A stretch of DNA of 38,138 bases from Paenibacillus chondroitinus NBRC 15376 (GTDB lineage Bacteria > Bacillota > Bacilli > Paenibacillales > NBRC-103111): the NCBI RefSeq assembly GCF_004000765.1, contig NZ_BILW01000050.1:1-38138 (forward strand), in the 5' to 3' direction. The translations under genes and the position numbers were made by a program. The notes under the pieces are model-generated. The model was given only the letters and a program-made list of their open reading frames with translations. It was not told where the DNA came from and did no database searches. Below are positions 20,853-28,632 of this stretch, one piece after another; position 1 is the first letter of the stretch, and every line of letters starts with the position of its first letter.

Positions 20853-23480
20853 TTAATCCGATTTTTTTCGAAGCAGTCTCATTCCGTTCGCGATTACGAT
20901 GAGTGAGCTTCCCGTATCCGCTAATACAGCCATCCAAAGAGTTGATGTTCCCATAAAAATCATAACAAGAAACACAACTTTTACTAACAAAGAGAAAGCA
21001 ATGTTCTGTTTTATAATTTTCAATGCTCTCCGACTTAAACTGATTGCATAAGGTAGCTTGGATAGATCATCTGCCATTAAAGCCACGTCTGCCGTTTCTA
21101 AGGCAGTATCTGTACCTGCTGCTCCCATCGCAATACCGACAGTAGCTGTAGCTAAGGCAGGAGCGTCGTTCACTCCGTCACCAATCATGGCAACATGACC
21201 ATATTCCGCCATTAATTTTTTCATAGAAGCAACCTTATCTTGTGGAAGCAACTCAGCGTAATACTCGATATCTCCGAGCTTAGCGGCTACAGCTTGAGCT
21301 GTTCCTCGATTGTCTCCTGTCAACATGACTGTCTTCTTAATTCCTATACGTTTTAACTGTTCAAGTGTAGATTTGCTATTTGCCCGAACCTCGTCCGCTA
21401 CAGCAAAAATGGCAATGACTTGCTCACTGGTACCCATGACCATAACCGTTTGCGCTTGTTGCTCTAATTCTTGAATTTTTGCCTTTATCTCTTCAAGGGA
21501 AACATTTAAATCGTGAATAAACCATTTTGGACTGCCGATGAAATATTCCTCACCTTGAATTGTAGCCTTGACACCTTGACCAGTGACAGAACTAAACGAT
21601 GAAATTTCCTTCAACCGAATACCCTTTTGTTCTGCGAACCGAACAATTGCCTCTGCAACAGGGTGCTCCGATGAAGATTCAATTCCAGCTGCAATAGATA
21701 AGACTTCTTCCTCTTTTCGTCCATCCAAGGCAATGACAACCGTTACTTGTGGCATCCCTGCGGTTAATGTCCCTGTTTTATCAAAGGCAACAACCGAAAC
21801 TGCACCTAATCTTTCTAGATGTGCCCCGCCTTTAATAAGAATGCCATTTCTCGCCGCGTTTCCTATTGCAGACACGATTGAAACCGGTGTTGAAATCACC
21901 AATGCACACGGACAGGATACGACCAACATCATGAGTGAGCGATAAATCCACATTTGAAAAGGCTGACCAAAAAATACAGGAGGAATAATGGCTAATCCCA
22001 CAGCAATAATTAACACCGCAGGCGTATAATATTTAGAAAAAACATCAACAAAACGTTGAGAAGGAGCTTTTTGAGCTTGGGCATCTTCAACCATACTAAT
22101 AATGCGAGATAAGGTATTATCTTTAGACAGTTTCGTTACTTCAACCTCTAGTGCACCCTGTTGGTTAATTGTCCCTGCAAATACTTCATCGCCTCTTGAT
22201 TTCTCAACAGGAATCGATTCCCCAGTAATCGGGGCTTGATTTATCGTTGAATGACCTTTGAGAATGACGCCGTCCATCGCTATTTTCTCACCAGGTTTGA
22301 TGATAACGGTATCGCCAATTTGAATATCTTCAATGGCAATCATAGACTCGCGGCCATCTCTACGAACTAAGGCTTCTTTTGGAGAGAATTCCATCAGCCC
22401 ACGGATTGATTTCCTAGTCCGATCCATCGTATAAGCTTCTAAGGTTTCACCCAATGAGAATAAAAATACAACCGCTGCACCTTCCTCCCATTGCCCGATA
22501 AGTGCAGCACCCACAGCTGCGACAGTCATGAGTAGATCCATCCCAATTATACGGGACTTCAAACCATAAAATCCTGTCCTGGCAATCCGAAATCCACCAA
22601 CAACAATAGCAGCGGCATACAATATCGTTGAGAAGACCTGATTTACGAGATCACCAACTGTTAGAACCCATGCTAATGCAAATAATAGCCCTGATAAAAA
22701 TGTAGGAAGAACTTTATTATTCCGTCTCCAGAAGCTGGCTTCGGCAGTTGATCGAGTTATATTCCCCGTATCTAACGTGGCCGTATACCCTGCCTGCTTT
22801 ACCGTTTGCAGAATGCTTTGATCGGCTGTTCCATTATGATCAACAGTCATCTTAGCAGCCCCATAGTTAACTGTTACCTGGTTCACAGCTGTAAGTGAGC
22901 CGACTCTCTTCTCCAGTTTTTGCGCGCAGTCTGCACAATCCATCCCATCTATTCGAAAGACGGAAACTCGATTCTCCGATGATTGTTGTTGAATCCCATA
23001 TCCCAAATTATTAATCTGTTTCTTTATAATCTCAAAATTAACGATCGGTTCTGTATAAGCAAGACTCATCTTGGCAGTAGCAAAGTTAACGGAAACCTGA
23101 TTTACCCCTTCTAAGCGAGATACAGATCTCTCCAGCTTCACTGCACAATCCGCACAATGCATACCTTCAAGTGTAATTGTTCGATTCACCGTATCACCTA
23201 ATGAGCTGCCACAGCAGGAATCACCATGGTGGTGATCGTGAGCATGATCGTGTGTGTGATCGTGTGCATGATCGTGAGCGTGATCATGTGTGTGATCGTG
23301 TGTGTGATCGTGAGCATGATCGTGATCATGTGTGTGATCGTGAGCGTGATCATGTGTGTGATCGTGTGTATGATCATGAACATGCTTGTTGTCCTGATTT
23401 TGCGCACCTTCGCGTCCCTGATTATGATGCAGGTCCTTTTTATTACCTCCGTTGTTGCAACAAGATGAATGTGAAGACAT
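20853..23480 (-). CDS. cadA: Cd/Zn/Pb-exporting P-type ATPase with His-rich repeat tail
   Basis: The protein has 875 residues. N-terminal Cys pair CCNN, then a His/Asp repeat (HDHTHDH units, about 33-85). Two heavy-metal domains follow, with GMHCADC (106-112) and GMDCADC (179-185). The P-type core has phosphatase TGES (419-422), the metal-channel motif SCPCALV with CPC at 523-525, the phosphorylated Asp in DKTGT (567-571), SEHPV near 604-608 and GDGVND (767-772). CPC plus the family pattern point to divalent soft metals (Cd, Zn, Pb), but the exact metal is inferred. Acts in the cytoplasmic membrane. ATG 23480 has AAGGAG 11 bases upstream. A SigA promoter and an ArsR/SmtB-like inverted repeat precede it; no regulator gene is adjacent. 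Confidence 0.93.
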   Translation of the reverse strand: MSSHSSCCNNGGNKKDLHHNQGREGAQNQDNKHVHDHTHDHTHDHAHDHTHDHDHAHDHTHDHTHDHAHDHAHDHTHDHAHDHHHGDSCCGSSLGDTVNRTITLEGMHCADCAVKLERSVSRLEGVNQVSVNFATAKMSLAYTEPIVNFEIIKKQINNLGYGIQQQSSENRVSVFRIDGMDCADCAQKLEKRVGSLTAVNQVTVNYGAAKMTVDHNGTADQSILQTVKQAGYTATLDTGNITRSTAEASFWRRNNKVLPTFLSGLLFALAWVLTVGDLVNQVFSTILYAAAIVVGGFRIARTGFYGLKSRIIGMDLLMTVAAVGAALIGQWEEGAAVVFLFSLGETLEAYTMDRTRKSIRGLMEFSPKEALVRRDGRESMIAIEDIQIGDTVIIKPGEKIAMDGVILKGHSTINQAPITGESIPVEKSRGDEVFAGTINQQGALEVEVTKLSKDNTLSRIISMVEDAQAQKAPSQRFVDVFSKYYTPAVLIIAVGLAIIPPVFFGQPFQMWIYRSLMMLVVSCPCALVISTPVSIVSAIGNAARNGILIKGGAHLERLGAVSVVAFDKTGTLTAGMPQVTVVIALDGRKEEEVLSIAAGIESSSEHPVAEAIVRFAEQKGIRLKEISSFSSVTGQGVKATIQGEEYFIGSPKWFIHDLNVSLEEIKAKIQELEQQAQTVMVMGTSEQVIAIFAVADEVRANSKSTLEQLKRIGIKKTVMLTGDNRGTAQAVAAKLGDIEYYAELLPQDKVASMKKLMAEYGHVAMIGDGVNDAPALATATVGIAMGAAGTDTALETADVALMADDLSKLPYAISLSRRALKIIKQNIAFSLLVKVVFLVMIFMGTSTLWMAVLADTGSSLIVIANGMRLLRKKSD
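23220..23390 (-). repeat. Tandem repeat coding for His/Asp tail
   Basis: Imperfect tandem units of GATCGTGTGTGTGATCAT-like sequence, about 12 bases per four residues (His-Asp-His-Xaa), encode the metal-binding tail of the CadA-like ATPase. Such arrays change copy number by slippage, so this length may vary between strains. Confidence 0.8.
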
Positions 23481-23507
23481 TAGAGATCAGACTCCTTAAT
23501 ACCCGCT

Positions 23508-23533
23508 AATATATGATTATATGTTCATGTATT
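23508..23533 (-). promoter_or_regulatory. ArsR/SmtB-like operator candidate
   Basis: AATATATGA (23508-23516) and TCATGTATT (23525-23533) are inverted with one mismatch over an 8-base spacer, just downstream of the -10 box. Position and AT-rich form fit a CadC/CzrA-type repressor site. Confidence 0.5.
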
Positions 23534-23539
23534 AACTTT

Positions 23540-23568
23540 ATATTATGTCGATCTCCTTATTATGTCAA
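23540..23568 (-). promoter_or_regulatory. SigA promoter of the CadA-like gene
   Basis: On the minus strand TTGACA (23563-23568) and TAATAT (23540-23545) are exactly 17 bases apart, 60-90 bases upstream of the ATG. Confidence 0.75.
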
Positions 23569-23610
23569 TCGTCAATAACCCAACGAAATGACTTTAAAAG
23601 GAAAATAAAA

Positions 23611-23640
23611 AAAAGGGGTTCCGTGATGGAATTCCCTTTT
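23611..23640 (-). terminator. Terminator of the CopA-type gene
   Basis: AAAAGGGGTTCC (23611-23622) pairs with GGAATTCCCTTTT (23628-23640), and the minus strand continues with eight T. It lies 31 bases past the stop. Confidence 0.8.
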
Positions 23641-23670
23641 CAACATGCCTCGCAAGAACTATAAAACATA

Positions 23671-25884
23671 TTAATTTCGCCAAGATGCTTTCTGCAGTCT
23701 GCTCGCATTTGTAACGACAGATACAGAACTTAGCGCCATAGCTGTTCCAGCGATCCATGGTGTCAACAGCCCCATGAACGCAAGCGGTATAGCCAAGACA
23801 TTGTACATTAATGCAAAAATTAAGTTTTGACGAATATTGCGCATGGTCTTACGGCTCATCACCACGGCATCCGCAACGCCTCCCAAATCGCTATGAAGCA
23901 AATTGACATCCGCTGCGTCCTTGGCGATCTCTGAACCGGTACCTACAGCAATACCAATATCCGCAGCTGCTAAGGCAGGAGCATCATTCACGCCATCCCC
24001 GACCATAGCAACACGCTTCCCTTTTTGCTGCAGTGTTCTGACCAAATGAACCTTATCCTGAGGCAGCATTTCCGAATAGATTGTTGTTATGCCTGCTCTT
24101 TCAGCTATCGCTTTAGCTGTTTTACGGTGATCGCCGGTTACCATAACCACAATGATTCCCATTTTTTTCAACCTTCGTAGAGCCTGAGGTGTAGATGCTT
24201 TTAATGTATCCATGAGTGCGATTACACCTGCAGGCACACCGTCCACAGCTGCAAATAACATCGTCTTGCCTTCCCTCTCCAACTGTTCTGTTACAGGCGC
24301 AAACCTCTCGATGGAAATCTCAGCCTGATTCATAAAAGCTCTGGAACCGATTAGAATCTCATGTTCATCTACTCGCGCCTTCACACCCAGGCCTGTTATA
24401 GCTTGTGAGGAGGTTGTCTCTTTAACCTGAAGTCCGCGCCGAACGGCTTCCTTCATAATGGCTTTCGCATATGGATGTTCGATGCCATTCTCAGCAGCAG
24501 CAAGCATGCGAAGCAGGCGATGCTCCTGACCCGGGTCCGTAATGACGTCTGTCACACGGGGGGTTCCATGGGTAAGCGTTCCTGTTTTATCCATTAAAAT
24601 GATGTCGATCTGCTGCAATTGTTCCACATACTTGCCTTCTTTAAATAAAATGCCTGACTCCAGAGCACGGCTTGTGCCCACCAGTATCGAAGTTGGCGTC
24701 GCCAATCCTAAAGCGCAAGGACACGCAATGACAAGCACAGCTATCGCTTTGAATAGCGCCCCTGTGAAATCCCCTGGAGTAAGCCATAAAGACCAAATAC
24801 ACAATGTCAGCAAGGCAAGCACCAAAACAGCAGGAACGAACACAGCGGCAATTCGATCTACATAACGTCCGATCTCAGCCTTCGAGCCTTGGGCTTCCTC
24901 CATCAAATGGATCATCTTGCCGAGCGCTGTTTGAGATCCAAGAGCAGTCACTTCCATCGTAATGGCTTCATCTCTAATAACAGATCCGCCTATCAGGCGA
25001 TCGTATTGACGTTTCTCCACAGGTACGGATTCCCCCGTAATGAATGCTTCATCAACAGCTGATCGGCCACGAATAACTCGTCCATCCGCAGGAACAACTT
25101 CACCTGGCAGGATGAGGAGCATATCCCCAATTTTGACGTCTTTTATCGATATGACTTCGGACTGCATCTCATTTCTGATGATTGTGACTGTTTGCGGGCT
25201 TAAGTGGCGCAGTCGATGAATAGTTTTCATACTTCTTTCTTTCGCAGAAGCTTCCAGCCACTTACCAAGCAGCACTGCGGTAATAATCATGGCGCTTGTC
25301 TCAAAATAGACTGCATGCGGGTCAGCTCCTCCCGAACGAAGCATATGTATCGTCATGTAATGACTATACAAGTAAGCGCAAGTCGTACTAAGTACGATAA
25401 GAACATCCATATTCGCACTTTTGTTTTTTATAGCCTTCCACGCGTTAAAATAAAATGGAGCACCTATTGCAAATTGAACCGGCGTAGCAAGCAGCCACTG
25501 GAACCATGGTTCCAAAAATAGATCAGGAATCCATAGGCTCGATGTCATGGTATAATGACGAACCATTGCCCACAAAAGAGGAAGTGTTAATAACGCCGAG
25601 ATCACTAGTTTTGCTCCCAATCCAAATATCGCTTGCTGAGAATCACTCACTTCTTCAAAGCTTCTAGCCGAGTATCCCAGTTTCTCAATACGTTCAATAA
25701 TTTCCCCTTTCAACTCTGTGCCTGCATCCAGCACTAATGCTGCACTTCCCATTGGTAAATTCACAGCAATTTCATGAACGCCTGCCATTTTGCCGATCAC
25801 TTTCTCAATTCGCGCAGAGCAGGCTGCACATGTCATGCCCTCTATTTGCAGGTTTATTTTCTGAAACGTTACTTGTTCGTTCAA
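23671..25884 (-). CDS. copA: Copper-exporting P-type ATPase
   Basis: The protein has 737 residues from TTG at 25884, chosen because GGAGGT lies 7 bases upstream; the open TTG at 25923 has none. One N-terminal metal domain with GMTCAACS (16-23), TGES near 283-286, channel motif ACPCALG (CPC at 388-390), phosphorylated Asp in MDKTGTLTHG (432-436), IEHPYA, GDGVNDAPALAAADIG, and C-terminal YNVLAIPLA and SSVSVVTNASRL, all typical of Cu(I) exporters. It pumps Cu(I) out across the cytoplasmic membrane. Most relatives have two metal domains and a copZ chaperone gene next door; here there is one domain and no copZ or csoR is adjacent. Confidence 0.94.
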   Translation of the reverse strand: MNEQVTFQKINLQIEGMTCAACSARIEKVIGKMAGVHEIAVNLPMGSAALVLDAGTELKGEIIERIEKLGYSARSFEEVSDSQQAIFGLGAKLVISALLTLPLLWAMVRHYTMTSSLWIPDLFLEPWFQWLLATPVQFAIGAPFYFNAWKAIKNKSANMDVLIVLSTTCAYLYSHYMTIHMLRSGGADPHAVYFETSAMIITAVLLGKWLEASAKERSMKTIHRLRHLSPQTVTIIRNEMQSEVISIKDVKIGDMLLILPGEVVPADGRVIRGRSAVDEAFITGESVPVEKRQYDRLIGGSVIRDEAITMEVTALGSQTALGKMIHLMEEAQGSKAEIGRYVDRIAAVFVPAVLVLALLTLCIWSLWLTPGDFTGALFKAIAVLVIACPCALGLATPTSILVGTSRALESGILFKEGKYVEQLQQIDIILMDKTGTLTHGTPRVTDVITDPGQEHRLLRMLAAAENGIEHPYAKAIMKEAVRRGLQVKETTSSQAITGLGVKARVDEHEILIGSRAFMNQAEISIERFAPVTEQLEREGKTMLFAAVDGVPAGVIALMDTLKASTPQALRRLKKMGIIVVMVTGDHRKTAKAIAERAGITTIYSEMLPQDKVHLVRTLQQKGKRVAMVGDGVNDAPALAAADIGIAVGTGSEIAKDAADVNLLHSDLGGVADAVVMSRKTMRNIRQNLIFALMYNVLAIPLAFMGLLTPWIAGTAMALSSVSVVTNASRLQKASWRN

Positions 25885-26012
25885 GCTCTGCACCTCCGGT
25901 ATCAATTGCTCACTTACTTGCAACTATATGGGGTGTGATCCAAAATCATGCTAGATTCGCTGAAACTTTTCATATCGAGGTACGGTTTAACGATCACAGA
26001 ATGGACAAAGAA

Positions 26013-26051
26013 AAAGATCGTTTCATCCCTAAAAAGGTTGAAATGATCTTT
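26013..26051 (-). terminator. Terminator of the cupredoxin-fold gene
   Basis: AAAGATCGTTTCA (26013-26025) pairs with TGAAATGATCTTT (26039-26051) with one G-T pair. The minus strand continues TTCTTTG after the stem. It lies 38 bases past the stop. Confidence 0.75.
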
Positions 26052-26088
26052 TATTCGCCATTTATAGATGGAGATTTCAATTGTTCCA

Positions 26089-26490
26089 TTATCTCACCGT
26101 TATTGTTCCATAGTACATATACATACCGCAGTGAAATTTATAGGTTCCGGGTTTTAAATCTTTTAATGTAAAGAAATTATCCCCTTTTTCCAAATAGACA
26201 TCCATTCCTAATTCAGGAGATGCTACACTTTTGATACAAGTCAAGCGGCTTAGTTTTTTAAAATTTAGCTTTGTCGGCACACCTGCCTGAATCTCGATAT
26301 TGTTAGGATAAAAACCGTCATCTTTCACATTTATCGTAACAACTTGAAATCCGTCTTGTTGCGTAACCGTGGACTCTTCGGCAGATGACTCCGGCTGCTG
26401 AAAATAAAATAAAGCAAAAATAAAAAGACAAATCATAAGAACTCCCGAAATAAGACCAAATCTTGAGAATTTCGTTAAACGACTTTTCAA
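26089..26490 (-). CDS. Membrane-anchored cupredoxin-like protein
   Basis: The protein has 133 residues from TTG at 26490, chosen because AAAGGGGGG lies 6 bases upstream; the longer frame to 26544 runs into a terminator hairpin. One N-terminal membrane anchor (LISGVLMICLFIFALFYF) is followed by a cupredoxin_1-type domain: VVTINVKDDGFYPNNIEIQA, GVPTKLNFKK, SRLTCIKSVASPELGMDVYL and GTYKFHCGMYMYYGTITVR. Candidate copper ligands are Cys in LTCIKS, then His-Cys-Gly-Met in FHCGMYM. It faces outside and may carry or buffer copper next to CopA. It is one of two cupredoxin-like genes in the window. Confidence 0.82.
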   Translation of the reverse strand: MKSRLTKFSRFGLISGVLMICLFIFALFYFQQPESSAEESTVTQQDGFQVVTINVKDDGFYPNNIEIQAGVPTKLNFKKLSRLTCIKSVASPELGMDVYLEKGDNFFTLKDLKPGTYKFHCGMYMYYGTITVR

Positions 26491-26513
26491 GCTAGTCCCC
26501 CCTTTCGAATCAT

Positions 26514-26549
26514 AAAAAAACAACCTAGCCAGTGAATCCGGCAAGGTTG
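26514..26549 (-). terminator. Terminator upstream of the cupredoxin-like gene
   Basis: CAACCT.GCC (26521-26530) pairs with GGC.AGGTTG (26540-26549), followed on the minus strand by seven T. It ends an upstream minus-strand transcript (26649-26822) and so shows the cupredoxin gene is transcribed separately. Confidence 0.85.
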
Positions 26550-26648
26550 ATTATACACCTGAACATGTCATTAGATTGTGTCCTTTGTGCTAATAATATG
26601 AATGATTGATGAAAAATTAGTTTCAATCCAATGAACTTACCTCTACAG

Positions 26649-26822
26649 CTACGCCTCTAACTGAGAAACGGAAGTATCCATAGGAAGATTTTCTTCGGCA
26701 TCTAACAACTTATATAGCAGCAACATCGAAACCGCTAAGACAACATCCATGAAAACGATGGAAAGTGCCGGATAATCCGAAATCACCATAACACCCAGCA
26801 TTGCCCCCATCATGCCTCCCAT
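26649..26822 (-). CDS. Small membrane protein, possibly the end of a larger gene
   Basis: The open frame has 57 residues from ATG at 26822: MGGMMGAMLGVMVISDYPAL, then VFMDVVLAVSMLLLYKLLDA and a polar tail. Two membrane segments joined by a short loop are clear. The Gly/Met-rich first segment is typical of small metal-linked membrane proteins, but the ribosome site (AAAGG 4 bases before ATG) is weak and coding-like sequence continues upstream in another frame (26832-26955). It may be a C-terminal remnant of a longer membrane protein. Followed by a strong terminator. Confidence 0.45.
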   Translation of the reverse strand: MGGMMGAMLGVMVISDYPALSIVFMDVVLAVSMLLLYKLLDAEENLPMDTSVSQLEA

Positions 26823-26831
26823 CAAACCTTT

Positions 26832-26955
26832 CTAATTCAACAAACCACGATTTCTTACGTTCACTGTAATGTGAGGCTCTATTTTAATTTTCGGATACGT
26901 CGTTTCCCAAGCTAATGTTTCCCATAGGCGAGGATTTGTCGCTTTGATCCGACAT
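26832..26955 (-). pseudogene. Coding-like remnant upstream of the small membrane ORF
   Basis: The minus strand reads CRIKATNPRLWETLAWETTY then PKIKIEPHITVNVRNRGLLN and TAG at 26832-26834. It has no start. It may be part of the same broken gene as 26649-26822 or an unrelated fragment. Family not recognised. Confidence 0.3.
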
Positions 26956-26969
26956 CCTCCCTAGAACGA

Positions 26970-27293
26970 TTAGTCGTATTTTTCCCTGACAAGGAAATTG
27001 TATGTAATTCCTTTATACTGATATAGCGACCAGACGCCTATCCATAAATAAAAAGGGTATCCGATAGCCAAGCAATTGGCTTTGGACACCCTTTTTTTCA
27101 TTTTCACGTCAAAAGGAGGCTGATAATCTCCAGGTAACATGCCTGTTGAAATCGCCATGCGATTCCAACTATTAATGGCATTAATCGCCATAATTAAATC
27201 AACGAATTGTTCCACATCGAAATGTCTCCGAACTTGGTCATACAAATCTTCCGGCACGCCGGCATTCGAAATTCTGGTCACAGCTTCGGTCTT
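26970..27293 (-). pseudogene. AhpD-like (carboxymuconolactone decarboxylase family) fragment
   Basis: The minus strand reads LTEAV-type KTEAVTRISNAGVPEDLYDQ, VRRHFDVEQFVDLIMAINAI, NSWNRMAISTGMLPGDYQPP, the usual C-terminal end of AhpD-like proteins. The catalytic N-terminal half with its CxxC is missing. The usual stop after PPFDVK is lost and the frame runs through a terminator hairpin (27051-27095) into an unrelated tail (LWIGVWSLYQYKGITYNF). It is inactive. Located just upstream of an Rrf2 regulator, divergent. Confidence 0.75.
27051..27095 (-). terminator. Hairpin inside the AhpD remnant
   Basis: AAAAGGGT.TCC...AGCCAA pairs with TTGGCT..GGA.ACCCTTTT around a 4-base loop. The minus strand continues TTTTTATTTATGG. 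It was probably the gene's terminator before the stop codon was lost. Confidence 0.7.
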
Positions 27294-27324
27294 TTAAGGC
27301 TGTCAACCGCGCACCTCTCCTTAT

Positions 27325-27353
27325 TTGACAAGGTTCCTAAATCCACCTAAGAT
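27325..27353 (+). promoter_or_regulatory. Promoter of the Rrf2 gene
   Basis: TTGACA (27325-27330) and TAAGAT (27348-27353) are 17 bases apart, about 40 bases upstream of the ATG. A TATAAT also lies at 27358-27363 but lacks a spaced -35 box. Confidence 0.6.
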
Positions 27354-27394
27354 GATGTATAATAACTTTTTTATATCTGAAAGCAGGTGTTTGC

Positions 27395-27904
27395 ATGCAG
27401 TATAGTATTGGCGTTGAATATGGACTGCATTGCTTAGTATATTTAATCGATATTCCTCCTGATTCTACGATTGGGATTAAAGAACTTTCCGCTTTTCAAG
27501 GTATTTCCGAGACCTATCTTTCGAAGATTTTCAGCAAATTAACCAAGGCTGGTATCGTAAGCTCTGTTCCTGGAGTTAAAGGCGGCTATAAATTAGCCAA
27601 GCATCCTTCGGATATCTCGTTCTGGGATGTAGTCGAAGCAGTCGAAGGGGCAGCGCCTATTTTCCAATGCAAAAACATTAAAGATAATAGTTACTTATGT
27701 ACGAAAGACGAAGAGGTTGCAGCATGTACCAAAGCTACTCCCTGTACGATTAACATGGCGATGCTTGAAGCTGAGGATAGTATGCGCAATGTTCTGCGCA
27801 ACAAATCGCTTACTTGGCTAAATGAGGAGCTTGATCGTGTGTTAACCCCTCAATCTCGCAAACAAACTCGTGAATATTTTGCTACTAGCAAGCAAGACAC
27901 CTGA
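27395..27904 (+). CDS. Rrf2-family transcriptional regulator with cysteine cluster
   Basis: The protein has 169 residues. Winged helix-turn-helix at about 1-85 with the Rrf2 pattern MQYSIGVEYGLHCLVYL, IKELSAFQGISETYLSKIFS, KLTKAGIVSSVPGVKGGYKL and FWDVVEAVEG. The C-terminal part has Cys in IFQCKN, YLCTKD and AACTKATPC, a layout that binds an iron-sulfur cluster in IscR/NsrR and suggests redox, nitric oxide or Fe sensing. Spacing differs from the strict IscR pattern, so cluster binding is inferred. ATG 27395 has AGGTG upstream. It stands alone; the broken AhpD gene divergent from it may have been its target. Confidence 0.9.
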   Translation: MQYSIGVEYGLHCLVYLIDIPPDSTIGIKELSAFQGISETYLSKIFSKLTKAGIVSSVPGVKGGYKLAKHPSDISFWDVVEAVEGAAPIFQCKNIKDNSYLCTKDEEVAACTKATPCTINMAMLEAEDSMRNVLRNKSLTWLNEELDRVLTPQSRKQTREYFATSKQDT

Positions 27905-27931
27905 CCTCTTCCTGAAGTTAGGTGTTTTTTT
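27897..27931 (+). terminator. Terminator of the Rrf2 gene
   Basis: ACACCTGAC (27897-27905) pairs with GTTAGGTGT (27917-27925) with one G-T pair, followed by seven T. The stem overlaps the stop codon. Confidence 0.85.
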
Positions 27932-27989
27932 ATACTGAACAAGAATTGACCACCCCCCTCTCCTTAACAATTTCTTAACGTTATTTTGT

Positions 27990-28560
27990 TGTAGAAATAA
28001 TAGTCGCCTGCTAAAATCAGTAGAAAATATAAACAAAGATAACCGACTTCGTCGTCCTTTTAGGACGAGCAAGTTTGTCAAGGTAGATGCGAAGCAAGGG
28101 AGCGAATTTGGGCGGCGGAGAACACCCGACGCCGCTAAAAACTCAGCGTTACTGAGACATTTGGCGGAGGGGGCATCCTCATAGGAGAGGTAATCCCGAT
28201 TTCTTTAAGAAAACGGACAAATAGAGGACGTCAGTTCTCCTCCATGTGAAGAGGAGCCTATTTCGATGAAATAGGGCCCTGTAGTTCCCCTCAGGGAGGA
28301 ACCGCTGGAGCGATAACAGCGACTGTGACAGCTATGTTGTATTTTGTGCAACCATTTGGCCGTAATGGGGCCTCACCTCGCCTCTATATTGTACATAATA
28401 CAACGATTGTTGCATTTAAAGCGCTCACAATTCACCTTTTGCAACAAATGGTTGTATGATGTGCAACGAAAGACCGCAATCGCGGTCTGACCACACCATT
28501 ACGTTGTATGTAATGCAACGTAGCCCTACAACTTTGTGAATGTTAATTAGATATTGTGAT
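27990..28560. other. Structured non-coding stretch between convergent genes
   Basis: No gene is seen over about 570 bases. It is full of hairpins: TCGTCC/GGACGA (about 28050-28070), GCGGCG/CGCCGC, ACTCAG/CTGAG, GAGG..CCTC, CTCCTC/GAGGAG, CCTATTT/AAATAGG and TTCCCCTC/GAGGGAA. It then has a set of GTTGTAT-4-TGCAAC inverted repeats. I recall similar composite intergenic repeats in Paenibacillus genomes but cannot verify. It does not match riboswitch, tmRNA, RNase P or 6S consensus sequences that I can recall. Confidence 0.5.
28336..28519. repeat. Three 17-base GTTGTATNNNNTGCAAC inverted repeats
   Basis: Copies are at 28336-28352, 28451-28467 and 28503-28519; a related TTGTA-5-TACAA palindrome is at 28389-28403. 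The motif CAACCATTTG (28349-28358) recurs inverted at 28445-28454. A 7-bp hairpin AGACCGC/GCGGTCT (28471-28488) lies between copies. Confidence 0.7.
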
Positions 28561-28632
28561 TTTGTAAACTGTGCCTCCACAACAAAAAAAAAGCCCTGAG
28601 TCGGCATCTGCCATCCCAAGAACCTTCTTTCC

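Noticed and set aside
23220..23390. CRISPR-like direct repeats
   Set aside because: They are in-frame codon repeats for His and Asp with no spacers.
23177..23509. Plus-strand ORFs with repetitive His/Arg/Val content
   Set aside because: They are other frames of the His-Asp tandem repeat of the CadA-like gene.
28336..28519. CRISPR array
   Set aside because: The repeats are 17 bases, inverted, unequally spaced (about 115 and 52 bases) and vary in the centre; no cas gene is present.
27990..28560. c-di-AMP (ydaO) or cobalamin riboswitch
   Set aside because: Key conserved segments of both classes are absent on either strand, and no gene starts downstream in the right orientation.
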